Shown: positions 8,752 through 17,803, counted from the stretch's first letter. The stretch is DNA of 54,674 nucleotides from Raskinella chloraquaticus (SeqCode) (GCA_002365175.1 DEZK01000038.1:42403-97076); one strand, 5' to 3'. Notes: generated by a model not told the origin, from the sequence alone. A program made the numbers and translations.

Positions 8752-9573
8752 ATGAATGATATTTCAACCACAGGCCTGATCGCGGCCGAGCGCAAGGTCA
8801 ATGTTGATGCTGTTGACGACGGCATCAAAATTCTCGTCGAAAATCTCGATTTCTTTTACAGCGGCAAGCAAGCCCTGTTTGATATCAACATGGCGTTTCC
8901 CGAAAAGCGCGTAACCGCGATGATCGGACCGTCAGGTTGCGGAAAATCGACCTTCCTGCGTGTCATCAACCGCATGTTCGATCTCTATCCCGGCCAGAAG
9001 GCGACAGGGCGGGTGATGATGGACAATCAGAACATCGTTGAACCGCAAGTGCGCGCGGCCGTCGTGCGCAGCCGTATCGGCATGGTGTTCCAGAAGCCGA
9101 CGCCCTTCCCCATGAGCATTCACGACAACATCGCCTACGGCATCAAATTGAACGAGCGGGTATCGCGGGCCGAAATCAACGAGCGTATCGAATGGGCGCT
9201 CACCAAGGCGGCCCTGTGGGGTGAGGTCAAGGACCGGCTGCACACATCCGCCATCGGCCTTTCAGGCGGTCAGCAGCAGCGACTGTGCATCGCGCGTACC
9301 ATTGCGGTAAAGCCCGAAGTGGTGCTGCTCGATGAGCCGACATCCGCGCTTGACCCGATCTCGACCGCCAAGATCGAGGAATTGATCAACGAACTGCGTA
9401 GCGAATTCACCATCATCATCGTCACGCACAATATGCAGCAGGCGGCCCGCGTTTCCGACAAGGCGGCCTTTTTCCTTCTCGGCCGCCTTGTGGAATTCGA
9501 CCAGACAGCCCGCATATTCACGAACCCGCGCGAAAAATCGACGCAGGATTACATCACCGGCCGCTTTGGCTGA
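8752..9573 (+). CDS. pstB: Phosphate ABC transporter ATPase PstB
   Basis: ATP-hydrolysing subunit of the phosphate importer, 273 residues. Walker A is GPSGCGKST (about residue 62), the Q-loop region is MVFQKPTPFPMSI, the signature is LSGGQQQRLCIAR, Walker B is VVLLDEPTSALDP, and the switch histidine is in VTHNMQQA. All are intact. The operon normally ends with phoU; here it stops and the next gene is on the opposite strand, 3 bases away. Phosphate signalling through PhoU/PhoR, if present, must be encoded elsewhere. Confidence 0.96.
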   Translation: MNDISTTGLIAAERKVNVDAVDDGIKILVENLDFFYSGKQALFDINMAFPEKRVTAMIGPSGCGKSTFLRVINRMFDLYPGQKATGRVMMDNQNIVEPQVRAAVVRSRIGMVFQKPTPFPMSIHDNIAYGIKLNERVSRAEINERIEWALTKAALWGEVKDRLHTSAIGLSGGQQQRLCIARTIAVKPEVVLLDEPTSALDPISTAKIEELINELRSEFTIIIVTHNMQQAARVSDKAAFFLLGRLVEFDQTARIFTNPREKSTQDYITGRFG

Positions 9574-9576
9574 AGC

Positions 9577-9855
9577 CTATCTCCCTGGTCGGGCAAGCCG
9601 CAGGCAGGTGCGGGCCTGAAGCGTGCTGGCAACCGCGTTCGCGCTGTCGATTTTACCGGCGCGTGCCAGCAGTTTTGCCTGCCGCCTGGCAATCCGTTTG
9701 ATATTGGTCGACGCGGCGACCGAGGGCACGACTTCCTCATAGATGCGCTTCGCGTCAGCTTGCAGCGACACAGCGCACATATCGGCTTTTTCACGATCTG
9801 CCAGCGCGACGCTTGGCAGGCACATCACGAGCATTGCCACGACCAATCGCTTCAT
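9577..9855 (-). CDS. Small exported protein of unknown function
   Basis: 92 residues with a clear Sec signal peptide (MKRLVVAMLVMCLPSVALA) and a mature part rich in Lys, Arg and Ala that contains two cysteines (CAVSL and TCLRL), which could form a disulfide in the periplasm. I do not recognise the family. It ends 3 bases from the pstB stop on the opposite strand. The acyl-CoA dehydrogenase on the same strand ends 154 bases upstream, so co-transcription is doubtful. Confidence 0.6.
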   Translation of the reverse strand: MKRLVVAMLVMCLPSVALADREKADMCAVSLQADAKRIYEEVVPSVAASTNIKRIARRQAKLLARAGKIDSANAVASTLQARTCLRLARPGR

Positions 9856-9964
9856 GTTCGCTCCTCCGCTTCACCCTCGTCGCTGAAACGCACTATCCCT
9901 CGAACGCGTTTGACGACGTGATCCGACACCATCATCCCGCCTGCATCGACACTAACAGACCACA

Positions 9965-9981
9965 CGCGGTTTTAAACCGCG
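9965..9981 (-). terminator. Palindromic hairpin after the acyl-CoA dehydrogenase gene
   Basis: Perfect dyad CGCGGTTT-T-AAACCGCG, 29 bases beyond the stop of the dehydrogenase. It can fold as a hairpin in the minus-strand transcript but no clear U-run follows, so termination is only possible; it could also be an operator. Confidence 0.35.
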
Positions 9982-10009
9982 ACGAAGGACCATCCAGCGC
10001 CGGCGTTTT

Positions 10010-11170
10010 CTAGTAGGAGCGCGGCATGCCAAGGACATGTTCGCCAATATAGGCAAGAATGAGGTTGGTCGAAATCGGGGCGACCTGATAGAGGCGCGTT
10101 TCACGGAACTTGCGCTCGATATCATAGTCAACCGCAAAGCCGAACCCGCCATGGAACTGGATGCAGGCGTTGGCAGCCTCCCAACTTGCCTTGGCCGCCA
10201 GATATTTGGCCATGTTGGCCTCCGCGCCGCACGCGGCATGAGCGTCAAACAGGCTGCAGGCGCCAAACCGCATGAGGTTTGCCGCTTCAAGCTCGATGAA
10301 CGCCTCCGCAATCGGGAATTGGACGCCCTGATTCTGGCCGATGGGCCGGCCAAAGACGATGCGCTCCTTGGTATAAGCCGTCACCTTGTCGATGAACCAG
10401 TAGCCATCGCCGATGCATTCAGCCGCTATCAGGATGCGCTCGGCATTCAGACCATCGAGAATATAGCGGAAACCCATTCCCTCCTCGCCGATGAGGTTTT
10501 CAGCCGGGATTTCCAGATTGTCGAAAAACAACTCATTGGTCTCGTGATTGACCATGTTGGCGATGGGCCGGACCTCAAGCCCCTTGCCGATGGCCTCGCG
10601 CAGATCGACCATGAAAATCGACATGCCGAGAGATTTGCGGCTGACGTCAGCAAGCGGGGTAGTTCGCGCCAGCAGGATCATGAAATCGGAATGCTGGATG
10701 CGGGAGATCCACACCTTCTGGCCGTTGATGACGTAGCGGTCACCCTTGCGTAGGGCGCTCGTCTTGATCTGGGTGGTGTCGGTGCCTGTGGACGGTTCCG
10801 TCACGCCCATCGACTGCAGGCGTAATTCACCAGCTGCAATCTTCGGCAGAAAATAATCTTTCTGCGCCTGCGAGCCATGACGCAGCAGCGTCCCCATATT
10901 GTACATCTGCCCATGGCACGCGCCGGAATTGCCACCCGAGCGGTTGATCTCTTCCATGATAACGGACGCTTCCGTCAGCCCCAGCCCGCTGCCGCCATAT
11001 TCCTGCGGAATGAGCGCAGCCAGCCAGCCGGCCTTGGTCAGAGCCTGCACGAATTCATCGGGATAGCCGCGTTTCTCATCGATCGCGCGATGGTAGGAGG
11101 CGGGAAAAGCTGCGCACAACGCTCGCACTCCCTCGCGAATGCTTTCATGGTCGGTCGCGCGCAGCCCCAT
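10010..11170 (-). CDS. Acyl-CoA dehydrogenase family protein
   Basis: FAD flavoenzyme that introduces a double bond alpha-beta to a CoA thioester. 386 residues from ATG 11170 (MGLRATDHES). Family landmarks in order: N-terminal helical region with ALIPQEYGGSGLG, the FAD/substrate signature GVTEPSTGTDTTQIKT near 125, the middle beta domain (KVWISRIQHSDFMILLARTT), and the C-terminal helical domain with FGRPIGQNQGVQFPIAEAF, QFHGGFGFAVDYDIERKFRE and GEHVLG. The frame extends far upstream to 11527 but that part overlaps the divergent nitroreductase and lacks homology. Chain-length preference cannot be judged. Confidence 0.9.
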   Translation of the reverse strand: MGLRATDHESIREGVRALCAAFPASYHRAIDEKRGYPDEFVQALTKAGWLAALIPQEYGGSGLGLTEASVIMEEINRSGGNSGACHGQMYNMGTLLRHGSQAQKDYFLPKIAAGELRLQSMGVTEPSTGTDTTQIKTSALRKGDRYVINGQKVWISRIQHSDFMILLARTTPLADVSRKSLGMSIFMVDLREAIGKGLEVRPIANMVNHETNELFFDNLEIPAENLIGEEGMGFRYILDGLNAERILIAAECIGDGYWFIDKVTAYTKERIVFGRPIGQNQGVQFPIAEAFIELEAANLMRFGACSLFDAHAACGAEANMAKYLAAKASWEAANACIQFHGGFGFAVDYDIERKFRETRLYQVAPISTNLILAYIGEHVLGMPRSY

Positions 11171-11197
11171 CGATCTCTCCGCTCGTGCTCTCATCGC

Positions 11198-11218
11198 CAA
11201 CGGACGATCGATCCGTTG
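11198..11218. promoter_or_regulatory. 21-bp dyad between divergent acyl-CoA dehydrogenase and nitroreductase genes
   Basis: Inverted repeat CAACGGA - 7 bases - TCCGTTG, centred in the 111-base gap between the two divergent starts. Its size and position suit an operator for a dimeric regulator (TetR or MarR type) controlling both genes. No such regulator is encoded next to it. Confidence 0.45.
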
Positions 11219-11281
11219 CTTGTCAATCACCCGGTTACCTGTGCTAGCGCTGCAGGGCAACAACACAGACGGGCAGCCCTG

Positions 11282-11989
11282 ATGACGAATGATACACCAC
11301 ATCTGCCAGCGGGCGCGGACGGCGTCGAGGCTGCTATTTCCAGCCGCCGCTCGATTCGCGCCTTCCTGCCAACCGAGGTGCCCGAGGCGCTCGTCTTGCG
11401 TATCCTTGATATCGCGCGGCGCGCCCCCAGCGGCACCAATATGCAGCCCTGGCAAGTCACGGTGTTGCGCGGCGCGGCGCTGGCAAGTCTGGGTGCGCGG
11501 CTGGAACAGCTGGCGCTTGCTGGTCATCAGGGTAAGGCAGCCTATGCGTATTATCCGCCGACCTTCCGCGAGCCCTACCTGTCACGCCGGCGCAAAATCG
11601 GTCTTGATCTGTACGGGCTGCTCGGCATCGCGCGCGGCGAAGACGACAAGATGCGCCGCCAGCATGCGCGCAATTTCCGCTTTTTCGACGCGCCTGTGGG
11701 CCTCATCTTCACCATCGACCGCGATCTCGAACTCGGCAGCTGGCTTGATTATGGCATGTATCTGCAAAACGTCATGACGCTGGCCCGTGCCTATGGGCTT
11801 GATACCTGCGCTCAGGCAGCCTTCATCACCTTCCATGAGGAGATCGCGGCGCATCTGGGTTTTGCTGAAGGCCGGGCTCTGGTGTGCGGCATGGCGCTTG
11901 GCTACGCCGACCCGCAAGCCCCTGAAAATCGCCTGGTGAGCGAACGCGCGGCGCTGGCGGATTTTGTCGAGGTCAGGGACAGCGTTTGA
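11282..11989 (+). CDS. Nitroreductase family protein
   Basis: FMN-dependent oxidoreductase of about 235 residues. The FMN-phosphate-binding RRSIRAF motif lies near residue 20, followed by ILDIARRAPSGTNMQPWQV, a hallmark of the family, and GLDTCAQAAF and ALVCGMALGYADP in the C-terminal half. ATG 11282 (MTNDTPHL) is the start; longer in-frame sequence upstream overlaps the divergent dehydrogenase. The natural substrate is unknown; members reduce nitroaromatics, quinones or enoates. Confidence 0.87.
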   Translation: MTNDTPHLPAGADGVEAAISSRRSIRAFLPTEVPEALVLRILDIARRAPSGTNMQPWQVTVLRGAALASLGARLEQLALAGHQGKAAYAYYPPTFREPYLSRRRKIGLDLYGLLGIARGEDDKMRRQHARNFRFFDAPVGLIFTIDRDLELGSWLDYGMYLQNVMTLARAYGLDTCAQAAFITFHEEIAAHLGFAEGRALVCGMALGYADPQAPENRLVSERAALADFVEVRDSV

Positions 11990-12019
11990 GCGCCATCAGG
12001 CCGGTGCCCGCACCGCGCA

Positions 12020-12211
12020 TCAGGCCGCGCCCGACCAGCTGTTCTTGGTTCCGCAATCGGCGCAGATGATGGTGACCGGGCGTGCGCGCTGATCGCTCTC
12101 GCGCATGAAGCGTCCCGCCGGAAAGCGCATCAGGACAACGCCACAGCCTTCGCAATGCACTTCATTGACCGGCGCGGGTGAGGACATTGCGGCTGGAGCA
12201 TAATTCATCAA
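12020..12211 (-). CDS. Small zinc-ribbon protein
   Basis: 63 residues with two paired-cysteine knuckles, CEGC near residue 20 and CADC near 50, the geometry of a zinc ribbon. The stretch between them (VVLMRFPAGRFMRESDQRARP) is basic. Such proteins often bind nucleic acid or partner proteins, but no specific role can be assigned. Either of the first methionines could be the start. It converges on the nitroreductase gene. Confidence 0.6.
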   Translation of the reverse strand: MMNYAPAAMSSPAPVNEVHCEGCGVVLMRFPAGRFMRESDQRARPVTIICADCGTKNSWSGAA

Positions 12212-12423
12212 CGCATCACCAATGTTTGCCCGATTTCCGTCGACATCTCAGGTTTCGACAAGATTGCCCGGATATCCTGCAACGCGCCGGTATAACGGAT
12301 GCTCCACTAATCATGCTGCAGCGCACACGTCAAGGATCGGCGGCACATGTGGTAAAGACCGCAAATCTGCTGTCTTGCGCATCGGGAAAATCCATGTTCC
12401 TTGCCGCTTCGAGGGAGAAAAGA

Positions 12424-13077
12424 ATGAAATTTTTTATCGATAGCGTCTCGCTGGATGATATCAGCGCCCTATATGCGCTTGGCCTTGTGGATGGCGTCAC
12501 CACCAACCCGTCGCTGGCTGCGAAAGCCGGTCAACCCTTCAAGCCATTGCTGAAAGATATCTGCGCACTTGTGCCGGGGCCGGTATCGGCGGAAGTCGCA
12601 GCCCTTGATGCGCCTGGCATGCTGGCCGAAGCAAAGGTGCTCTCGGCGATTGCTGCCAATATCGTCATCAAGCTGCCGCTGACGCCCGAAGGGCTCAAGG
12701 CCTGCCGGGCGCTCACCGCTGACGGCGTCAAAACCAATGTCACCCTATGCTTCAGCGCCAATCAGGCATTGCTCGCTGCCAAGGCCGGCGCGACCTTCAT
12801 TTCACCCTTTATCGGCCGGCTGGACGATATCGGTATTGACGGCATGGACCTGATCCAGGACATCCGCCTTATCTATGATAATTATGGTTTTACCACCGAC
12901 ATTCTGGCAGCCTCCATCCGCAGCCCCGCTCATGTGCGCGCCGCCGCTCTCGCCGGAGCTGATACCGCAACGGTGCCTGCCGCCATTCTGCGCCAGCTCT
13001 TTCACCATCCCCTGACCGACAAGGGTATCGACCAGTTCATGGCTGACTGGAAGGCAAGCGGCTTGACCATCCTTTAA
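12424..13077 (+). CDS. tal: Transaldolase, small FSA/TalC-type
   Basis: Schiff-base class I aldolase of 217 residues. MKFFIDSVSLDDISALYALG and the DGVTTNPSL motif are diagnostic; the catalytic lysine is in IVIKLPLT near residue 80. The phenylalanine in FISPFIGRLDD, where E. coli fructose-6-phosphate aldolase has tyrosine, favours transaldolase over FSA activity. GAGGGAG at 12411-12417 precedes ATG 12424. galE follows after 50 bases and gmhA after that. Transaldolase chemistry involves sedoheptulose-7-phosphate, the GmhA substrate, so the grouping may be functional. Confidence 0.9.
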   Translation: MKFFIDSVSLDDISALYALGLVDGVTTNPSLAAKAGQPFKPLLKDICALVPGPVSAEVAALDAPGMLAEAKVLSAIAANIVIKLPLTPEGLKACRALTADGVKTNVTLCFSANQALLAAKAGATFISPFIGRLDDIGIDGMDLIQDIRLIYDNYGFTTDILAASIRSPAHVRAAALAGADTATVPAAILRQLFHHPLTDKGIDQFMADWKASGLTIL

Positions 13078-13127
13078 TCGCCATCCGCTACGAAGAAGCC
13101 TCGGGACAAGCGCGAGCGGAGGTGGGC

Positions 13128-14114
13128 ATGGCAGTTCTGGTAACCGGCGGCGCGGGCTATATCGGCAGCCATATGGTTCTGGCGCTGCGCGACCGCGACG
13201 AGCAGGTTGTGGTTCTCGACAATCTGTCGACCGGTTTCCGCGAGGCGCTCGCGCCCGGGGCGATCCTGATTGAAGGCGATGTCGGCGATCGAGCGCTCGT
13301 CTTGGCGCTCATCAAAAAACACGGAATCGAGGCGATCATCCATTTTGCAGCAAAAATCGTCGTGCCCGATTCGGTTGCCGACCCGCTCGGCTATTATCTC
13401 AACAACACTGTCAAGACCCGTGAGATGATTGCCGCTGCCGTCGAGGGCGGGGTCGGCCAGATGATCTTCTCGTCGACTGCTGCTGTTTACGGCAACCCGC
13501 AGGCGACGCCGGTCGCCGAGGACGCGGCGCTCATGCCTCTGTCGCCTTACGGCACGTCAAAGATGATGAGCGAGATGATGTTGCGCGATGCAGCGTTTGC
13601 CCATCCCTTGCGTTACGTCGTGCTGCGTTATTTCAATGTTGCGGGGGCTGACCCGGGCGGGCGCTCGGGCCAATCGACACCGAATGCCACGCATCTGATC
13701 AAGGTCGCGGTACAGACGGCGCTCGGCATGCGCCCGTCGATGCAGGTGTTTGGCGATGATTACGCGACACCCGATGGCACCTGCGTGCGCGATTATATTC
13801 ATGTCAGCGATCTCATCGGCGCGCATGCGGCAGCCCTGGCCCATCTGCGGCACGGCGGTGCGTCCGATGTTTTCAACTGTGGCTATGGCCATGGCTATTC
13901 CGTGCTGGAGGTCATCGATGCGGTAAAGCGCCTGTCGGGCGTCGACTTCAAGGTCGATATGGCGCCACCGCGTGCCGGTGATCCGGCCTCGATCATTGCC
14001 GATGCCGCCAGGATCCGCCACAAGCTCGCCTGGATGCCGGAACATAACAGCCTTGATACGATCGTGCGTTCAGCCCTTGCCTGGGAACGCCAGCTGCTGA
14101 ACCGACAGTCGTAA
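13128..14114 (+). CDS. galE: UDP-glucose 4-epimerase
   Basis: Interconverts UDP-glucose and UDP-galactose for surface polysaccharides. 328-residue extended short-chain dehydrogenase: NAD-binding TGGAGYIGSH at residue 5, catalytic Ser/Thr in FSSTAAVYG and the YxxxK pair in SPYGTSKMM. CNVGYGxGxS is present as FNCGYGHGYSVLEV, and the C-terminal RAGDPASIIAD is typical of GalE. Start at ATG 13128 behind GGAGG; a GTG two codons earlier is possible. gmhA follows after 10 bases. Confidence 0.93.
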   Translation: MAVLVTGGAGYIGSHMVLALRDRDEQVVVLDNLSTGFREALAPGAILIEGDVGDRALVLALIKKHGIEAIIHFAAKIVVPDSVADPLGYYLNNTVKTREMIAAAVEGGVGQMIFSSTAAVYGNPQATPVAEDAALMPLSPYGTSKMMSEMMLRDAAFAHPLRYVVLRYFNVAGADPGGRSGQSTPNATHLIKVAVQTALGMRPSMQVFGDDYATPDGTCVRDYIHVSDLIGAHAAALAHLRHGGASDVFNCGYGHGYSVLEVIDAVKRLSGVDFKVDMAPPRAGDPASIIADAARIRHKLAWMPEHNSLDTIVRSALAWERQLLNRQS

Positions 14115-14124
14115 CGAGGGAATG

Positions 14125-14736
14125 ATGTCAACCGAGACGGATCGCTATCACGCTCAGGCGGTACACTTGTTCGAGCGCTCGATCGCAGTGAAGCAGGCGG
14201 TCCGTGACGCTCACCTCCGCGAGGTCGCGCGGATGGCTGCCATGGCGGTGACGTGTCTGGCCGGAGGGGGCAAACTTCTCTTTGCCGGCAATGGCGGCTC
14301 TGCGGCCGATGCCCAGCACATCGCCGCTGAATTCGTGGTGCGACTGCGCTCCGAGGTCAACCGCCGCGCTCTGCCCGCCATTGCGCTCAGCCTTGACGTG
14401 TCGACATTGACGGCTGCAGCCAATGATTATGGCTACGACCGAATCTATGCCCGCGCCATCGAAGCGTTGGGGCGGCCGGGTGACCTTTTCATCGGTCTGA
14501 CGACATCAGGGCGCTCCGCCAACATTTTGCATGGCTTCGAGACCGCCCGCGCCATGGGGTTGCATACCGCCGGGCTGCTCGGTGGCGATGGCGGCAAGGC
14601 GCTGGCCTTGTGTGATGTTGCTCTGGTCGTGCCAAGCCTCGAGGCTGGCCGCGTCCAGGAAGTGCACATTACGGCTGGCCACGCGATTGTCGAAATCGTC
14701 GAGGATGCGCTAAAGGCTGGCGGCCTGGTGGGCTAG
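14125..14736 (+). CDS. gmhA: Sedoheptulose-7-phosphate isomerase
   Basis: SIS-domain isomerase of the ADP-heptose pathway (sedoheptulose-7-phosphate to D-glycero-D-manno-heptose-7-phosphate). About 203 residues with FAGNGGSAADAQHIAAEF near 55, the phosphosugar-binding TTSGRSANIL near 120, and the metal-ligand region VQEVHITAGHAIVEIVE at the C-terminus. ATG 14125 or 14122 follow CGAGGG. The gene follows galE closely and its end overlaps the convergent glycosyltransferase by 27 bases. Other heptose genes (hldE, gmhB, hldD) are not here. Confidence 0.9.
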   Translation: MSTETDRYHAQAVHLFERSIAVKQAVRDAHLREVARMAAMAVTCLAGGGKLLFAGNGGSAADAQHIAAEFVVRLRSEVNRRALPAIALSLDVSTLTAAANDYGYDRIYARAIEALGRPGDLFIGLTTSGRSANILHGFETARAMGLHTAGLLGGDGGKALALCDVALVVPSLEAGRVQEVHITAGHAIVEIVEDALKAGGLVG

Positions 14737-15894
14737 GAGGCGCTGATAGAGCGCGACGGCGGCGTCGCTCACATCCTTGGCGGTGAAGCCGTTTTCAAAG
14801 TGCCGGCGTGCCGCCTCTCCCATCCGCGCCAGCATCTGCCGGTCGCCAGCCAGCCGGCCAATCGCAACTGCCGCCGCCTTCGGATCACCCGGGGGTACGA
14901 GAAAGCCGTTGACGCCATCTTCGACGACGATGTTGTTGCCGGGCGCGTCGGTGGTGATGATCGCCCGCGCGCTTGCCAATGCCTCAACGAGACTGCGTGG
15001 CAGGCCTTCGCCCGTCGAGAGGAGAATGGCCCCATCCGCTTCCCGCCAGACCGCGGCGACATCGCGGGTTGGACCTTTCCACGTGATGCCCGGCAGGCGC
15101 GACCATGCGTCGAGTTCGGTATGGGTGTAGGACGCTGGATTGACCGGGTCGGGCGCGCCGTAAATGTCCAGTGACACGCGATGGCCGGCAGCCTGGGCAA
15201 GGCCAACCGCTGCAACCGCGTCGGCAATCCTTTTCGAGGCGATCATGCGGGCCACCACCGCGAGTCGCAATGTGTCGTCATGGCGCGGCGGCTGGGGTAG
15301 AAAGGCTGCGGGATCAACGCCGGCGCCGCGCACCAGCGTGATCTTTGAACGATCATCCGGATCAAGGCCGAGCGCGCGCGCGTCATCAGGGTTCTCGAAA
15401 AGAAAGAGAGTGCGCGGTGTGTCGAGAACATGGCTGACGATGAAGCGGATGAGGCGGCGCGCCAGACGAGCGGCAAAGTGATCATTGCTCCACAGGAAGC
15501 CAAGGCCGGTTGGCGCGAGGACAGCGCCCCGTACACCTGTGAGCCGGGCAGCCAGGCCCCCCGTCAGGACGGTGCGCAAGGCGATGCAGTGGATGATGTC
15601 GGGCTTTTCGGCCGCGATGATCCGGCGGAATGTGTCAATGGTGCGCAGAAGCGACAAGGGACCCATGCCCGCCCGGTCACGACCGACATCGATGACACGG
15701 ATACCGGCAGCCTCGATGGTCAGGCGATGGGCCTGCACAGGTGTGGCAATCGCCACATCGAACCCCGCGTGGCGCGCCGCTATCCCCATGCCGATGAAGT
15801 GCGAAACGAAGAACCAGTCTTCAGGAACAAGAAAAAGGAGGCGCGGCGGCGTCGAAGTCGCATCGAGCACGGTCTTGTGACGGTAGCGAGCCAC
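14710..15894 (-). CDS. Glycosyltransferase family 4 protein
   Basis: GT-B fold glycosyltransferase, about 394 residues, likely adding a sugar to a lipid-linked oligosaccharide at the inner membrane. The N-terminal domain starts PPRLLFLVPEDWFFVSHF; the C-terminal nucleotide-sugar domain holds RMIASKRIADAVAAV and the EGLPRSLVEALASARAI acceptor loop with its E-x7-E pattern. I chose GTG 15894, 7 bases after the stop of the upstream dehydratase gene; the open frame continues to 16161 inside that gene. Donor and acceptor are unknown. The pairing with a FlaA1-type gene suggests O-antigen or capsule assembly. Confidence 0.85.
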   Translation of the reverse strand: MARYRHKTVLDATSTPPRLLFLVPEDWFFVSHFIGMGIAARHAGFDVAIATPVQAHRLTIEAAGIRVIDVGRDRAGMGPLSLLRTIDTFRRIIAAEKPDIIHCIALRTVLTGGLAARLTGVRGAVLAPTGLGFLWSNDHFAARLARRLIRFIVSHVLDTPRTLFLFENPDDARALGLDPDDRSKITLVRGAGVDPAAFLPQPPRHDDTLRLAVVARMIASKRIADAVAAVGLAQAAGHRVSLDIYGAPDPVNPASYTHTELDAWSRLPGITWKGPTRDVAAVWREADGAILLSTGEGLPRSLVEALASARAIITTDAPGNNIVVEDGVNGFLVPPGDPKAAAVAIGRLAGDRQMLARMGEAARRHFENGFTAKDVSDAAVALYQRLLAHQAASL

Positions 15895-15901
15895 GATCCG
15901 C

Positions 15902-17803
15902 TCAGGCAGCCTTGCGGTATGATGGAATAAGGCGGCCAAACAGACTTTCAGCCTGGGCGCCGTCTTCCGCATTGACGCAGGCTTCAAGCTCGCTGAGAAA
16001 CCCGCGCATGACGGCATGTGTAGGAGCGCTGGTCCGCGCCCCGACAATACCAGGTGTCGACAGTTCGCGTGTCGGTTCATCGCTTGCAAACAGAATTTCG
16101 TGCAGCCGCTCGCCGGGGCGAATGCCGGAGAAAACGATGTCGATGTCGCGGCGTGGCTCAAACCCCGACAACCGTATCATCTGCTCGGCAACATCAAGGA
16201 TACGCACCGGCTGACCCATGTTAAGGACATACACCGATACGGGCGGAACAATCGGCTGGACGGCGTGCTCAGCCGCCGTCACCACCAGATCGCAGGCTTC
16301 GCGAATGGTCATGAAGTAGCGCACCATATCAGGGTGCGTGACCGTGACCGGTCCGCCGGCCTCGATCTGTGCCTTGAATTTCGGGATGACGGAGCCCGAT
16401 GACGCCAGAACATTGCCAAACCGCACCGAGATCAGGCGTGTTTTGCGCTGGGCTTCCTTGCCCGAGATGAGTTCACTATCGAGGCATTGCGCGTACATCT
16501 CGGCCAGGCGTTTGGTGGCCCCGAGAATTGACACGGGCTCGATCGCCTTATCGGTCGAAATCAGCACCAGCGCGCTCGCCCCGCAGGCTATCGCCGCATC
16601 GCAGACATTGACCGAACCGAAGACGTTTGTTTTCACGCCCTCCTGCCAGTTCCGCTCGAGGATGGGCACATGCTTCAGCGCTGCGGCGTGGAACACCAGG
16701 TCAGGCTGAAAGGAGTGAAACAGCGTCATGACACGATTGCGGTCTCGGATATCAGCAATCCGTCCTTCGACCTGGATCTCCGGCGCAGTTATCGCCAGTT
16801 TCTCAAGGATCGCATGAAGCGCTGGCTCGCCATTTTCAAGAATGAGGAGATGTTTCACTCCGAAAGAGGCAAGCCGCAGGCAAAGCTCCGCACCAATCGA
16901 GCCGCCGCCGCCCGTCACTGCCACGCGCTTGCCGGCGGCGAAATGCTTCAGCCTGGCATAATCGATGTCAACGCGCTCACGCAGCATCAGGTCTTCGACG
17001 TCAACCGGTGCCAGTCTGATCATCTGGCCATCGAGCGAACGCCCTGCCTCAAGCGAGGGCAGGCGGTTGACGGGCATGCCGATTTTGCGCGCCTTTACCA
17101 GCAACCGGTCAATGCCGCTCCCTTCGCCCAGAACCGAAGGTGTGAGGATCAGCCGCGTGGCGCGGACGTCATTTTGTTCCAGGCTGAAGATGGCGCTGTC
17201 GAGATCATGAAGTGAGCCCAGAACGGCGATGCCGCGGATCGACTGACCGAGATCAGACGCAGCCGGTGAGAGGATACCGACGGCTTGGATCTTTTTGATG
17301 GCCCCGCTTTCAATCGCCCGCAGCACGACATCAGCATCACTTGCCCGACCGACAATCAGCACCGGGCTTGCGTCATTGGCGATCCCACGCGCCTTGGTTC
17401 GCGTCAGGCGGTAGTAACGGTAGGCTAGCCGCGGTCCACCAAGGAGACAGATTTGCAGCACCCAGAAGAGCGCAATCGTGATTTTTCCAAAAAGCAATTC
17501 GCCGTAAAATGTCGATGACGCCAGCAAATAATCGACGATCACCAGGGTGAGGGCTAGAACCGTCACGGCCTGCGCAATGTTCTTCAGATCGGGCAGCGAT
17601 GCAAATCGCCATTTGGCGCGGTAAAGATGGAAGCGGGCATAAACGAGCCCGGCATAGGCCACGAAAACCGGCAGGAAATAGGCGAGGTCCAGGAGCCGCT
17701 CTTCAAGCCCGTCGCGCTCGAAACGGATATAGAAACTTGCCAGAACCGCCGTCACCGTGACGAGCAGGTCGTGGCCGATAATCATCAGCTTGCGGCGATT
17801 CAT
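15902..17803 (-). CDS. Polysaccharide biosynthesis nucleotide-sugar dehydratase (CapD/FlaA1/WbpM type)
   Basis: 633-residue membrane-anchored UDP-HexNAc 4,6-dehydratase-like protein. The first about 110 residues contain four hydrophobic helices; a CoA-binding-like Rossmann region follows (about 140-260), then the catalytic SDR domain with VTGGGGSIGAELCLRL near 290, ISTDKAIEPVSILGATKRLAE near 415 and GIRPGERLHEILF near 575. It makes 4-keto-6-deoxy sugars, the substrate of DegT-type aminotransferases such as the one divergently encoded at 18064. The first domain may be only structural. Confidence 0.9.
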   Translation of the reverse strand: MNRRKLMIIGHDLLVTVTAVLASFYIRFERDGLEERLLDLAYFLPVFVAYAGLVYARFHLYRAKWRFASLPDLKNIAQAVTVLALTLVIVDYLLASSTFYGELLFGKITIALFWVLQICLLGGPRLAYRYYRLTRTKARGIANDASPVLIVGRASDADVVLRAIESGAIKKIQAVGILSPAASDLGQSIRGIAVLGSLHDLDSAIFSLEQNDVRATRLILTPSVLGEGSGIDRLLVKARKIGMPVNRLPSLEAGRSLDGQMIRLAPVDVEDLMLRERVDIDYARLKHFAAGKRVAVTGGGGSIGAELCLRLASFGVKHLLILENGEPALHAILEKLAITAPEIQVEGRIADIRDRNRVMTLFHSFQPDLVFHAAALKHVPILERNWQEGVKTNVFGSVNVCDAAIACGASALVLISTDKAIEPVSILGATKRLAEMYAQCLDSELISGKEAQRKTRLISVRFGNVLASSGSVIPKFKAQIEAGGPVTVTHPDMVRYFMTIREACDLVVTAAEHAVQPIVPPVSVYVLNMGQPVRILDVAEQMIRLSGFEPRRDIDIVFSGIRPGERLHEILFASDEPTRELSTPGIVGARTSAPTHAVMRGFLSELEACVNAEDGAQAESLFGRLIPSYRKAA

